A stretch of DNA of 64,000 bases from Dipylidium caninum (lineage: Eukaryota > Platyhelminthes > Cestoda > Cyclophyllidea > Dipylidiidae). The translations under genes and the position numbers were made by a program. The notes beneath the pieces were generated by a model. That model did no database searches, was not told the origin of the DNA, and saw nothing but the letters and a program-made list of their open reading frames with translations. How positions within the stretch are numbered: the stretch's first letter is position 1; every line of letters starts with the position of its first letter. This document shows, one piece after another, positions 1 through 12,647 of this stretch. The stretch is taken from assembly GCA_017562135.1 (NCBI GenBank), contig QEYB01001046.1, forward strand, positions 3,348,001 through 3,412,000. The letters are read 5' to 3'.

Positions 1-153
1 TTTTAGAAACGCTGAAGGTGTAGATAAGTAAACTAGGTACAGTAAACCACTTATCATTGTTAAACAAAGATCACAGATAAATATACAGCACCATATATTT
101 CCATAGTCATTAATCGAAAACGTTGTCGTTCCCAGGTATTATTTAAAACTTAC

Positions 154-375
154 GTCAAATCCGGCTTTGTGGCGTCGGAGACGTCGTTTAAGCGTGGCCA
201 CCTCTTCACGCCAGGGTTTCAGCCGTAACCACCATCGAATAATTTCTTCAAGATTATTTCCGCGATTGCGACCACCTGCACGGTCTATTTCAGTAAAGCC
301 ACTGCGATGAGGTTGATAGGGAACAGAACGAATGCCCCACCGTAAGAAGTACTTGTTGGTCGAGAATCTGAGCAT
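154..375 (-). CDS. First coding exon of an unrecognised basic protein (partial, runs off left edge)
   Basis: An ATG-initiated open stretch of 74 codons ends exactly at a consensus splice donor (GAC followed by GTAAGT, donor at 148-153 on the plus strand), which is why I treat it as a genuine exon. The peptide begins MLRFSTNKYFLRWGIRSVPY. It is rich in Arg, Lys and Trp, with the basic, Ser/Thr-containing start typical of mitochondrial targeting peptides and a basic helix (LKRRLRRHKAG) at its end. I do not recognise the family; a mitochondrial ribosomal or inner-membrane protein is only a guess from composition. The following exons would lie left of position 1. Confidence 0.45.
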
Positions 376-3300
376 GCTGGAACGTAGTGCAGTTGTAAAT
401 TTCGGCTACATATGAACTGAACCCAGGCATTTGCTAACATCAATAAGTGTAATTTAGACAGGAAAATTAAAAGAGCCAGTGTCCTCTACGACATAAGGAG
501 TTGAGAAAAGTAACTGTTTCGCCATAAGCTAACATTTTTGGGGGGGGGTGGGGGGCCGGAAGAATATCACGACGGGCAGGGAGCGACAGCGGGTATAGAC
601 AAATAACATAAAGCTTACGAGAAATCAAAATCAGTATGGTTCAAGACATAACGGCATATCAATAGAAAAAGCGAGAGCAAGCATTACATCATATAGTCGC
701 CTTATTTACTCGTTTTAGTTCGGCTACCGGGCCCCAAACTGTGATACCACAGGAGGTAATTGAATAACATAGTCTAAATGACTTGGCGAGACGTTGTTGT
801 CTCCTATAACTGATATTCTTGGGAAAAAACGTAGTAACAGCGTTTTCCCGATACAAGTAAAAAAGCACATATTAGTGTAGTCCATTCACTGCCATGGTCT
901 AATGGAAAACAGAGAAATAAAAGATGCTCCATAAGTCGCCGAAAATATTCCACATGTATGAAAATCTTTAGCATAAAAAACAGGGTTGGTAGTGCTCTAC
1001 TCGCTCCGATGGTCAAATGCTAGGGGGTTGTAGTTCTCGAGAGCCGATTCTCAGACACTTAGGATGGCCGGAAACGCAGAGAAATTGCACTACACACTGT
1101 GAATAGTCCTATCAACAGACGCAGACAATGTGAAATTATTTAAGGTAAGTGGTTAGTGTCAACAACAACTTGAAAACTTGTTCGTACCACTGGCTAGGGA
1201 AGCAGAGGTCACAAGTCACGATAACCCATGCAGGCTTCAGTGCGGACGTGAGCGCATACCTCGGGGCAATTTGCACGCGTTGACTTACACGTTCTAGTAA
1301 AGAACAAAACCCAGAGGACATCACTAACAACTTTGCAGCGTCAAAAAAGAATGGGTTCTGCGCGGAAAAGCCTGGTGACAGATTTCCCATTTAAAATCGG
1401 AAAAGCGTTTTAATAAGAATACCACTTATAGGTATCACAACAGTCAATATTGGTAATATCACATTAGAGAGAAGTGAAACCCCATTGGTAAGCAGTAGAA
1501 GGTACAGTAATTCATCTTTCCTGCTCGCAATAGTGTGGAAGCAAGAAGTCGATCTCATGTCAGTGATTAATTAACGGCAATCAACAACGGAAAAACTCCT
1601 TTTCATCGAGATTGTTGTGCGAATGAGTTGACCTTACTTCATCAACATGAGATTAATGTATCAATTTTACAATTAATAAGATGTTCACAATAAGTAGGAT
1701 TGTCAGAGTTGACTTGAATTACACTAAATGGAGAAAAGATTGATAGACTACTTGTGTTAAGAAAGAGTAATAAATTGATTTCGCAAAGCAACAAGTAAGA
1801 ACACAAGATACGGAATTTAAAAAAAACAATGGAAGGAAAAGTTGGTTTCAAGGAGAATTATTGTCGGAAGGCTACGTTCCTATCCCCACAAGTAAGTTAT
1901 TTTGAGCACACAAGTAACAATCTTGGTTGGCAATAAGTAGGGAGAAAGTTATAAGAATGCTGATTTCGAGAAAGTGTATCGAATATTCGAATAAATTTTG
2001 GCCAGATCGTTCATTAATGAGGATTAAAAACGGAAATGACCAAGAAGAAGGCCAGCAAAAATTGCTTTGAAATTTTTACGCATAAAACCAATGTGGTCAT
2101 GATAGCATAAGAGCGACTGAATGCAGCAAGCATACAATTAGATATCAAAACTTGAAAAAAGCTTAAATGGAATATACAAAAATTAATCGCATATACATAA
2201 ATACATATCCGCGTGAAAACTACTTCGACGAAACACTGTAAATAGGCCAGAATAAATAAATAAAATCATCACGGTCACATATTTAAGCACAAATGTTGTT
2301 TTCCAACAACTCTACTATATTTCAAAATACTCATTTTAGGTGTAGAGATTTGCGAAGGGATCACTGAAGGGTCATGTTTGGATGCGCGTAGGCTGGCAGA
2401 GAGGCAGAGGGGTCACCGGACATCTCCGAGATTCTGGAGGTTGGCTGACCAGGGACTATGATGCTAAGACAAAGAGCAAGGAGAGGCAGAGCGCTTCAAT
2501 GCGTGAAGTAGAGCATGTGGGTACCGTCAAAGGGAGAAGACAGAGCACAAAGCCCCAAGCAATAAACGAAGAAAGGGGGATTTTGATGTGCGGTTTCGAG
2601 ACCATACACACAGGTTCGAGCAGTTAGCAAAAGCAACCCATAGGAAAATCGGGAGCTGGGAGGAAGAAGAGGAGAGGGGTGACAGAGGTTGCGAAGGTTC
2701 GAGAAACTTGATGGGGTACACGTAAATAGAAGTTTTGGTTATTTGTGTACAAAAGCTGTTCCTGTCATATGATGGACAAGTGATGGCATCGACGCCAAAA
2801 GACGACCACGAATCAGTCTTGGTTCTAGAGGAAGAATTAAAATGTTTAATGTAGCCTAACAAATACTTAAAATAAATACACAAAAAATATGGAAAATTTT
2901 ATTAGTCTCTTAGTTTAATCATTAATATGAAGAAATCAAATACAATATAGCAAGCGATTCAACATCGTATTATCAAAGAGTAGTTGGACAATTTTAGCAA
3001 TGAAAAGAGTTCACAATACATCAGTTTCTCCTAGGGATGTTTGGGCAACAATTGGATCACAATTGCCTTTTAGTGGATATCTCGAACGTGATTTTGGATT
3101 TTAAGGAAAATTAAAAGGAAGCAACAAGTTGACAGAAGGGAAGTATTCAACAACGGCTAAGTTTTTTGAGGATGCAGTAGAAAGAATTTGCACAAATGAC
3201 TTTTCGCCAAAAGTAAAGGCATGTTGTTACCAGCAGGAATTGCAACTACTGGTAGCAAGAGCTTTAAGATATACAAAACGTATACAGAAAAATGTGTGTT

Positions 3301-4573
3301 TAAGTTATTTATCCGAGTTTTCGAAAGTTCGACAATTTGAACCAATTTTAATAACCTAAGAGGTCTTGCGGAAAACCTTTTAGACCATTAAACAGTCTTG
3401 TAGTGCCGAAATATGATTCGAAAAACAAGGCATTTTAAGGGTGGGTATTTGAAAGTGCATTTCGCACAGAAAGTATACACTGCCCGCAGCATATAGTGTA
3501 GATTTTGTGGACGAATGAGGAGACATGGACTTGGAGACGAAAATAGCCAAACGGTAAATCGAGGATGGGACCAATGCAGAGCAGCTAATCAGGAGGAACG
3601 GGACCACAATAAATACGCTTACAAGCTTCTCATTAGAAAGAATGCATAAATGAAAGGAGCTGAAACACTGTTGAGTTGACGATTTTTGACTGCCCATAGT
3701 CGGATAAACGCAAAACATCGACCATAATAATTCGATAGCAAAAAACGTCAACCACACTTAAAATGAACAAGGGTTTGAGTTCAGGAAAAGTTGTCCTGAC
3801 GAAAATCGTCGACTGCGACAAATGACAGCCAGGAAAACCACACGTTTTAAGAATATATTTATCGAAAAAAAAAACCCAATAATTATTAAGGAAGGCCGAA
3901 TTTCAGATATGCAGCGAGTATATACTTCTGATGGAAAAGAAAAACACAGTACTAGAATTTGTTGAAAAGAAAATGAAATTGCAAGTCATGAGATTGCGTA
4001 CATAATTTCAAATAATAGAGAAGTACATTTTCTTAAGAATTTGAATAAAAAGTCAGGTGTAAGTGTGGTTCTTGAGTAGGACATAACCTGATTACGGTGT
4101 ACTTCTGAGATTTCGCATACAGAAGAACGATGAAAATTGTCCACACTTTACACAAAGAAGCAGCGTTACTACACTCATATGCTTTTGTGGTTTGTGCATT
4201 AAAAAAGAACACGTCAATATACGTCACTTTTTATACGCCTAAATGTATGGAGCAAGCCCAACAATTTTGTTGCGTCTTCAAATATAAATTTTATGTGATA
4301 GAAGAAAAAGCAGTATCAATTCCGGTAAACCAAAGAAAATATTGCATATTAAATGAGAAGGGATGCTTACATAGATTTGGTTTTGCGCCAGTAAACTGGT
4401 TTCTGAGGAGAAAGTGTGCAAGGCAAGATGCAACCTAAAAATGAGGCTAACAATCACCTTTGAGCGTTTCATAAAGCAAAGATCATGAAAGAGCTTAAGC
4501 AGGACTTTGCCATAATCCAAATGTCAAGAAATCCTAGCACGCAAGTTCCCTACCTGCCTTATAATTATTCGTA
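376..4573. other. AT-rich non-coding stretch, no supported gene
   Basis: Roughly 4.2 kb between the left-edge exon and PPME1. It is AT-rich, and its open frames are short with compositions typical of random translation (Phe, Ser, Leu, Cys or Lys, Asn runs). I found no convincing family similarity or paired splice sites. A G-run (G9-T-G6) sits at 540-555. A further C-terminal exon of PPME1 could be hidden here, because a possible donor (GAG followed by GTGGGT, around 4620-4630) lies inside its last recognised exon, but I could not identify one. Confidence 0.5.
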
Positions 4574-7500
4574 TTAGCCATCGAATTTAACAAAATACAT
4601 CAGAAGACGATCAACGTGACCCACCTCCTCTGGCGAATCCTCGTGAATTGCATGGCCCGCCCGAGGTAAAATCTTGAGTTGGAATTTGCCTGAAAGACAA
4701 AAGCTATTGGTTAATAAGCCAACATTCTACGAGCCTTATACATTAGAGGTGAGTGTAATTGCGCGTAGTCATGAGTACACAACGTTCACATAGATTAAGA
4801 TTTCCACTTGCCAATCATACGCTGCTTGGCAAGAAGGTCGCTAAATGATTGTCAATGAGACTCAAGGAGAAAGAACCGTCCTTACAGCACTTATTGATGA
4901 ATGATAAAACTCACATATGCCACTCTTTTCATTCAACATAATAACAGTCGAAGCAACGGAAAAATACAGGGTTTGAGTAAAACACGGTCATTTATGGAGA
5001 TAAATTTATCTTTCATCTTCACCTCTCCCAAGTTCAGGCAAATTGCGAATTGAAGCGATGTGATTAAAACGCAAAATGGAATTTTAAAGAAATATAAAAT
5101 GACAACAGTTGAGGACAAGAGGAGTGCACGACGGCCCGAAGCAAAATGATTATCGGGCTTATTATGTTGAATGTCAATGGCACATTTAACGCAGGTGCCT
5201 TGTAGAAGTGATAATCTTGGGATACTTTGCCGAAGAAAATCTCAGTAAAAACAAAAATAACAAATAACGACAAGAAAACAGAAAGAAAAGAAGTCAATTT
5301 GAGAAGATAGACGCTGATGACAAAATAACGACCAATAATGAGCAAAAAAAAAGAAGAGGGTTAACTATTTTTACCTTGCATTTGAGCGATAGTCAATTCT
5401 TTATCTAGCCGATCCACTCCAGCCACTAGAAGGAGTTTGGGTTCCGGAACAGAAAGAAAGAGCGAGGACATGTTGGAAAACCAGCCACGCCAATAAGGTT
5501 CGGTCTTGGAGAGATCTATCCGCCAAGTGTACGCGCCCTCGGAATCTGAATCTGGTGCAGACGATCCGCCAGGAGATTCCGCAGTTGGAGGCTTAGAGAC
5601 AAAAGGTTGAGATGGTTTCATTTCGCCGTTGCCCTTTTCCACGAATTCCGATGCCTCAGCTAATTTCTCGTATTCTTCCGGTTCATCTTCTTCGGAGATA
5701 GTAGAAGTAAGGGTGGAGACCGCACTGGAGGTGATGGATTTGGAAGGTCTAGGGTTTAGGGGTAGCGAAGTTGTGGAGGAAGGAGAAAAGGGGGAACCAC
5801 AAAGATCATTAATATCGACAATTGCCGTGCCCTTGTCTAATTCGAGTGTAGCACTCTCGCCCGTGGCAACCCGTTTCAATTGACCAGGAAAGGAGACACA
5901 CGCCGATTCCACATTGTGAATTTGGCCGCTACGTACACTTGAAGAAAAAGGGGGCAATCAGCATTGAAGTGAGGTGAGATGATTAACACGAGAACAATAA
6001 TCAAAACATTGTATAATCAACGACTCGTAACAGCCGACCGGGCCCGGCTGGTTGTCTGTTAATGGAAAACCGTTTAAAAGCGTTATTCTACTGAATTTCG
6101 ACCCAAGAAATAGGATAAAATTTGGCTTATCACATTAACGAAGCCGCTCAAAGCCATTCGGCCTATACCCACGCAGTAAAATAGATGAATTTAAATGTAG
6201 CAAAAAGTCATCAAATTGGTTGAGATACCCGCTTACAGCATCCAAATACCGTTTTTAGTAGATATTTGAACTTACGTCACAGCCGGTGCTAATGCGGGTA
6301 CTTTAGGGAACTCTACGACATTCAGCCCTGACCTCGTAGATACTATGAAAGAAATAATTTACTCTCCACCTCGAATATTTTTTTGTTATCGTCGGTGTCA
6401 TTAAGCGGAAATCTCCTGCGGCGTCAGAGTCTCAATGTGCCTGTGTGAAGCCTTTCTTTTCAACAAGGCATGAGAAACACGATCGAAAAATGACACCATA
6501 TTATGAGCCGATACGGCAAGCAATAAGTTCAATTGACAACCCCAAGGCTACGGCTCATAGAGATTTGTTGGACACGAAATTGCTAGTACAGCGAGACGTA
6601 AAGTTTTTCCTTACCACCAAGATATACCATCAACAAGAGAACGAAAGCCCTGAGGTCTGCTACGAAGGAAGGTGGTCATGCTGTACAGTGATTCAAGAGC
6701 AGTACCTACAAAAAGGCCATATAAAAGAATAAAATATGTAAGGTGATTTACGTTGGGGTCCAAACGAGCTAAGGCTAAAACAGTTTAAATTTTCGAGTAG
6801 ATGAATTGGTACAAAATCTATCCTTGGAAGGAAGGAATAGAAAGCTATCATTTCTTAATTTATATCCTTCCTCACGACACGGGAGCGTGTGATAGAGTAT
6901 TTTCACAAGCTTCGACCTACCTTCATTAGTACGGTCTTATTAAGGGATAATTATAAGTGGCAAGATAATTTAGCATAATTGTTAAATAATTTCGACTAGA
7001 AATTGGTTAGACTTATAGTTTATCGCTCAAGCCGTACCTAGTGCTAATACAGAATGTGTTATTTTAATTGGTAGAAATCATTTTGTTCTCGATAACCATA
7101 AATTATAAATTAAAAGGCGATTGATAGAAGCATGACACAATTCTCACATTAGTGAGGCGATAGGTTTGTTGACAAAGGAAGAAGTGTACGAAGTGAAGTG
7201 AACAGGTTAAAAACTATGCGTATGGGAAAATTCATTCACTTCAAAAATGTTGAAAAAGTGTACCAGAATAAGTGGAGGCTTAAATAATGGAAAATGAGGG
7301 TGATACCTGCAGAGGCGGTCTCTTTCACCAGAATTTAAGATTAGTACATAAAACCTGCAACCACGTAATAGACGTTAAGATGCAATTCGTTCAAACCCAG
7401 TGGATATGGCAATAAACTAGGCGAAAAATTAAGTAGCGTGATCAAAACACAAATTGCTTCCAATTCCAGCAAAATAATAGAACAGCCCAAGTTACTAGAC

Positions 7501-9241
7501 TGGATAGAAATATTTTGACTGGCGAAAGTGAGGTATGGAAAAAAAGAGAAACTAGAAAAAAACTCTCAACTAAATAAGTTTCCCATGAAAGGTAATTATT
7601 GATTCATATACCTCACACTTCAAACCGGTAAGCCTTATAAAGGACAAGAGCAAAAAAATCGAGAAGGCCTTAACAGCTTTGTCCCCTTGATACTAAAAGT
7701 AATTCAGCTCGAGCTCCAAAATAATGATAGAATCAAATCATTTAAAGGCTCCAAAAGTCATAAAGCCCTGAAAATATATTTGAAACATTAAAAGGAACAG
7801 AATTTGAAAGGAAAACCAGTGACAGGCATAAAATCTTAATTGTTGATATTTAGACATGAAAATATTATTTAATCCAGCCTTTGGATGTGAATAAGGCAAC
7901 AATAGTTAAAACAAGCTACCTATGAGTGTAAGTATGAAATGACGATTAATTAACATCGAGGCACACGTATATACGCTCGAAAATGTGGGCCCGATAGCAT
8001 CCACAACTGGGTAATTTGGCAGAGTGAGGTCATAGACAACAGAATCAAGTGTTAATGATGAGAGGTAACATGATTTCTGCAGAAAAGTACGGGCGAATAA
8101 AGTAAATTACATTAGACAATCATGTGATGAAAGTTTGAGTAGTACCAGAATTTTTAACCTGGCAGAAAAAATAGTGATTCTTCTAGAGTGTGTGCGTTAC
8201 TTGTACTGCTAGCAAGAATACATAAATTGGAAGATTCAGAAAGAGATAAGCAAGATGGGCTCGAAATGCATTTGAGAGTTTCTCTCACGAACATGTGGGG
8301 AACATAAAGCGGTAGCTGAAGACCATAAATAAACACAACAGGTCCAAAAAATTTGGGGGTAATAAGATGTGTAAGAGGTTTTTATGCGGTAGAATGCAAA
8401 ATGAATTAAGTCGCTTAGATTGAAATTTACGGACATAATACGGCAGTTTAAATGAGGTAGTCAAAATGGATGAAAAGGGGGAAAATTAACATCAACATAC
8501 CCTCGACGACATCAACAACAACAAGTCCGGCAAAAGAAGGTATGGCTCGTTTTTGAGCTACATGAACAGCAACAGCTCCACCCATACTAGATAAAAAGGC
8601 AACAAATAAGTTAGATTTCAAAACAGATAAAGAGTTAGATATGTGATTTACCTGTGACCGATTAGAATAATTGGAGGTGCTTCCGTAGGAAACATGGCAA
8701 ATATGATCTGGATAATATCATTTGCCAAAGTTTCTATAGAATAATCGTTCTCATCTTTGCATTGTGTGTCTCCTATAAAATAAGTTTAAACACCAATGAC
8801 CCGTTTATGCACATACCATGACCACGCATATCAACCGCAAGGCATTGACAACGGACGTCTTGTGTTATTGCTTTCTGTGGTTAATCAAGTAAGACGGTAT
8901 TTTTAGACGTACACTTAGCAAGGACCATGACAGCGCAGAAAATCCACCACCGTGAATAAAAAACAACAAGGGACCTTCAACGCCTCTCCGATATATCCGA
9001 TATGTCTAGAATAGAAAAAAAAGTTAACTTAAAAGAAGGTAGGAACATACTCCGCTAGCGATTTCGACATCATCACGGATGTTAAAATATTTATTCCATT
9101 TTTGAGGAATGTATGAAGCACACCTCCTTCCTATACCTTGCGTACTAGAATTTAATGTAAGTAAGCAAAAAGGAAAAGGGCATCCTACGCGTCGTTGTTT
9201 ATCAGCCTAGGGGCGAATTGACGCCGCAGAAGATCGGACAT
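4574..9241 (-). CDS. PPME1: Protein phosphatase methylesterase 1 (PP2A demethylase), multi-exon
   Basis: An alpha/beta hydrolase that removes the C-terminal methyl ester from the PP2A catalytic subunit. Exons on the minus strand, 5' to 3': 9241-9189 (start MSDLLRRQFAPRLINNDA), about 9125-9051, 9005-8913, 8874-8817, 8772-8652, 8586-8501, 5937-5375, 4689-4574. Landmarks match human PPME1 closely: EGPLLFFIHGGGFSALSW (oxyanion-loop HGGG), the nucleophile elbow LIGHSMGGA (Ser156 equivalent, codon split by an intron), VVVDVVEG (Asp181 equivalent), RSGQIHNVESACVS, YTWRIDLSKTEPYWRGWF, KLLLVAGVDRLDKELTIAQM and the catalytic-His segment GHAIHEDSPE. Intron phases agree at most junctions. Two gaps remain. 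About 30 residues normally between VVEG and SGQI are not convincingly found (a phase-compatible but dissimilar candidate exon is 6342-6276). The C terminus is shorter than human unless a further exon follows. A Ser/Glu-rich insert (about 5550-5880) replaces the acidic loop of the human enzyme. The acceptor of exon 2 is uncertain by a few bases. Confidence 0.93.
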
Positions 9242-9785
9242 TTTAAAAAATGCGGTTCTGCCGCAGCTTATTATAATCAAATAAAAAACATTTATTATCG
9301 CAATAAAAAATGTTTCAACCTCAATACTCTTAAGCATGTTTCGACTTAATGCAGAACTCTGACTTACCGAAATTGGTTGCTGCAAGGGATGCGTAAGAAA
9401 GTATTAGTTTTGTTTCGCACATTCATTTCAAAGCTAAGACACCAAGCTGTGATTGCGGTGGGGCACCATATTTCATACTATACTTTGCGTTATCTTATTT
9501 GGCTGCTGCCACTCGGTGATGGGTGACATCCGTGTTATTTGATTCCTCGATAAATCCGACAATTTCAATGCTTGATGTGAACTTTGTATATCACTTGGTC
9601 TATAATAAACCTAGTCAAACATCTCATCAGTTTTGATTAGGCATAACCTAGCCTTTAATTTTGCTAAGTATTTACGCCCAATTTTACGCGCGTTTTTATT
9701 GTTAGGTCTAGCGAAAGCGTAAGCGGGTTCTCGAACGCTACTTCACCAATCAGTCGCGCATGTGCTGGTCTGCTAGTTTGCGCTT
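9242..9785. promoter_or_regulatory. Shared 5' region between PPME1 (-) and the 9786 gene (+)
   Basis: About 545 bp separate the start codons of two divergently oriented genes, so it probably holds both promoters and 5' untranslated regions. I see no unambiguous TATA box or other named element; the assignment rests on position alone. Confidence 0.4.
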
Positions 9786-10620
9786 ATGAAGAATCCACCT
9801 AGCAAATACTATGGCAATGGCGAATATGACGAGAACGATAAAGGTATGCTGACTAGGCATATTTATGACGTGCCAATGAGAGTCTTATGGTTTATGCGCA
9901 GGTACATTCTAATCTCTATTTAACTCGTATCGACTATCGCCATAGCTTGAATCTTTTCCACAGATTCGGCCAAACTTATCCTCAGGGACTGTCGCCGTAG
10001 GCAGCTGTTGCTGTATACAATGCAACCCGCTCCGCACTCGCCAATTGCTTATTTTTTGAGTCCATTATCAAAGGGCGAATTACTTTACGCGTCAGGTCAA
10101 AGTCGACTTCATCTTCACTTACTCGAAGACACCACATATGTACAAAATGAGGTCGTTGACTTTGTTCTTTTTGAAAAGTCAGCTAAAACTTGTAAAGTAC
10201 CAAAATTCCCCACTTCATTGGATGAAGAGGCGGCTTTATTTCGAAGTCATGGACTTCCTCTTCTTGTATGGCCAAAAAATAACCACAAAAGCATTTGTCC
10301 AAAAGGTACTGTTGTCTTTTTCGTTGCATATTCTATTCCTGTTTAATGCTGGTTTTCCGATATCTAAAGCCTAATTTGTTTGTGATGCTTTAAATTAACT
10401 TTTTAGTATCTTGATTGTAATTATCCGGACTGCGGCTTGTGGTTCAGAGAGCTAGACAAGTGTCAGACCTGGTTGAGGGAGAAATGGGTTCCACTAGCTA
10501 ATTACCTGAACCTTGAAACGTCAATGGACTCGAAACCCACTTGGGGTAATCTACTTGGTCTTCCGCCTGACTCCGTTACTGCAATTTTCGTCAAGAAACG
10601 TACGGCTTGGCTGTTCAAGT
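9786..10620 (+). CDS. Unrecognised multi-exon coding region (possibly 5' part of the UTP3-like gene)
   Basis: Three likely exons. Exon 1 (9786-9843) starts MKNPPSKYYGNGEYDENDK and ends at AAAG|GTATGC. Exon 2 (9964-10305) begins after CCACAG, joins in the correct phase (K-D-SAKLILRDC) and encodes about 114 residues including SPIAYFLSPLSKGELLYASG and EEAALFRSHGLPLLVWPKNN, ending AAAAG|GTACTG. Exon 3 (10407-about 10617) encodes NYPDCGLWFRELDKCQTWL and WGNLLGLPPDSVTAIF and ends at a GTAAAT donor. Exons 2 and 3 do not join in phase as drawn, so a junction is misplaced or an exon is missing. I do not recognise the protein. It could be the N-terminal part of the UTP3-like gene that follows on the same strand, but it lacks the usual Sas10/Utp3/C1D motif, so it may be a separate gene. 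Confidence 0.45.
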
Positions 10621-11256
10621 AAATTGTTTTTCGACTTTTTCACAAATCTTAGTAAGGGATAAATCTATACTTCATGTACTTTTTAAAGCTACTCCAGTCT
10701 CCTTCAATCCTATCTCGTACACCGACGTATTGCTACGCCAGGCTTTCATCACAATCCCCTTCACCGTCAGTTGACATCTTTACATGAGGTCAGCTTCTTT
10801 TACTTCTCTTATATTGCCGTGGTTGTGGATTGGAATTAAATTAAGCAGTTATAAATCGAATCTAGTTCTAGTAAACCCTTTCGATTCATCTGCAAACAAT
10901 CTAATTTTTATTAGATCTGCGATTGGAGGCTAAAGTAATTTTATCATTTTTCAATAGCGGATAGAAAATGTAATTAAGGTGGGATCTCTGAATTTCATTG
11001 AAAAGCACAAGATAATCTGCTGATAATAGAGCTGCTTTTGGTTTCAGATGCAAATGGAAGGATTAGTGAGTTTAATAGTGCCAACAACCCAAATTCGGCC
11101 TTAACCATACACGATTCTGTTTTTATACGCCCACTTCAGATGCCTATTTTTGCTATAGAATCGTCTTGCTCAAATTCTTCATATAATATTGCGTGTAATA
11201 GACATATTCTCTACACTTTAAACATCTTTTAACTTTTTTGGTTTGATTGTTTTCAG

Positions 11257-12647
11257 GAGCGTCAGCAGTCAGTTGCTGACGACTCGGGATTTTTCAACAT
11301 TGTTGGCGACCGTCTTCTACAATTGGGTAAAGCAGCTGCAGCTGAGGGTAAGAAAGTGAAGCTCCGCATCCATGAAATGGCCAAACAAATCAATGACGCT
11401 CCACAACGTTCCCAGTTGTGTGTATTGCTACTTGCTATTGCTCCAATATTTGTGCATCATTTGTCTTTTTGTACAATTCATTCCTTGTTGACACTGAAAA
11501 CTTATGTATTTTTTGAAAGATTTGCCAAGAACAGGAAGATAGGGGCTTTTCTTTCAATAGCTTCCCAACACTTCCATCTTGTTAGCGTTGAGAAGTGTTG
11601 AAGCTTAGAGACCAGAACTTATAATTATTTATATATCGATTTAAATGGGCTATTAATTTTCTAACTTTCTGCATAATGGTTTGGGTTTCGTAATGGGAGT
11701 ATGTCTGTATAGGGATGTACGAGGAAGTTAGCCGTCATGAAAACAGTTTTATCTGAGCGCTAATTCTGAATCCTTTCAAAAGTTGATATCTCCTTAGATC
11801 TCTTCAGTATTATTTTATTAAAGAAACTAATGAACTAATTGTTCTTTAGTCTAAGCGCTCTTCTGCCTATGGATGATCTCAGGAAAGCCATCTCCCAAAA
11901 GGTACGGGTTCCGATCACTTGAGCCATTTTTATACGCTGACTAGTTTCAAACTATTTTTTCCCACATTTTCATAGGATTCTTTGGTGGATATACCTTCGG
12001 AATTTGAGTGAGTAGTTTCTTTACTTTCATGTCCCCCTTTCGACTCATTTCTCAATTTGGGTGCAGCATTATTTCATTCAAGTTTATGCAATGATGTTCG
12101 ATTTGTGTGGCACAATTTTTTTATATTCTTATACATTTGGGATTACTGAAAATTGAAAGTTACCCTCAATATTTTTAAGTAAAATGAAAGACGCTACCAC
12201 GGAAGCCCTTTCTGATGATTCCGAGGGCTCTACTCATGAAGTCAGTGGTGACAATGAAGACGATTCCATGAATGAAAACAACAACAGAGGCCAGAGTGAA
12301 TTTGACGAGGAAGGGATGAAGGACCTACCCGTTACAATTTATCCGAATCGTCCAATTTCAAAAGAGGTTAGATCATACTCCATAAATCCGTATTTAAAAA
12401 ATGTGAGCAATGGAATCTATGGAAATAATTCTTTGAGTAGATCATGGATAACCGAGGCATAGTGAAGTACCGGCATAAACGGGAGAGGAACCCACGTGTC
12501 CACCTACGCTACAAGTACAAAAAAGCGCAAATACGCTACAAGTCGAGGGTTCCAAAAGTTCGCAAGGAAGATAAGCCGTATGCCGGCGAGTTGAGAGGGA
12601 TCCGTGTCAATATGATCAAGTCACACAAATTTAAGAAGCCTGTCTGA
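11257..12647 (+). CDS. UTP3: UTP3/SAS10-family ribosome biogenesis protein (C-terminal half secure)
   Basis: A nucleolar protein of the small-subunit processome needed for 18S rRNA maturation. Exons: 11257-11417, 11850-11901, 11976-12007, 12180-12366, 12441-12647 (stop TGA). All four junctions keep phase: QRSQ-F-LSALLPMDD, ISQK-DSLVDI, SEFD-KMKDATTEA, and PISKE-IMDNRGIVKY. The C terminus aligns with the human UTP3 Sas10 domain: ISKEIMDNRGIVKYR (human ITYQIAKNRGLTPRR), RNPRVHLRYKYKKAQIR and the final KPYAGELRGIRVNMIKSHK (human QRYSGELSGIRAGVKKSIK). The acidic, Ser-rich stretch before it (LSDDSEGSTHEVSGDNEDD) matches the acidic linker of the family. The central Utp3/C1D domain was not recognised, so the N-terminal structure is open. 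The first exon is also open in a second frame (see findings). UTP3 is inferred from the C terminus. Confidence 0.75.

Noticed and set aside
540..556. G-quadruplex or regulatory G-run
   Set aside because: A single G9-T-G6 run lacks the four separated G-tracts of a canonical quadruplex; it is probably simple sequence.
9964..10620. Myotubularin-like or FAM91-like protein
   Set aside because: Only short resemblances (RSHGLPLLVW, WGNLLGLPP). The neighbouring conserved blocks of either family are absent, so I left it unnamed.
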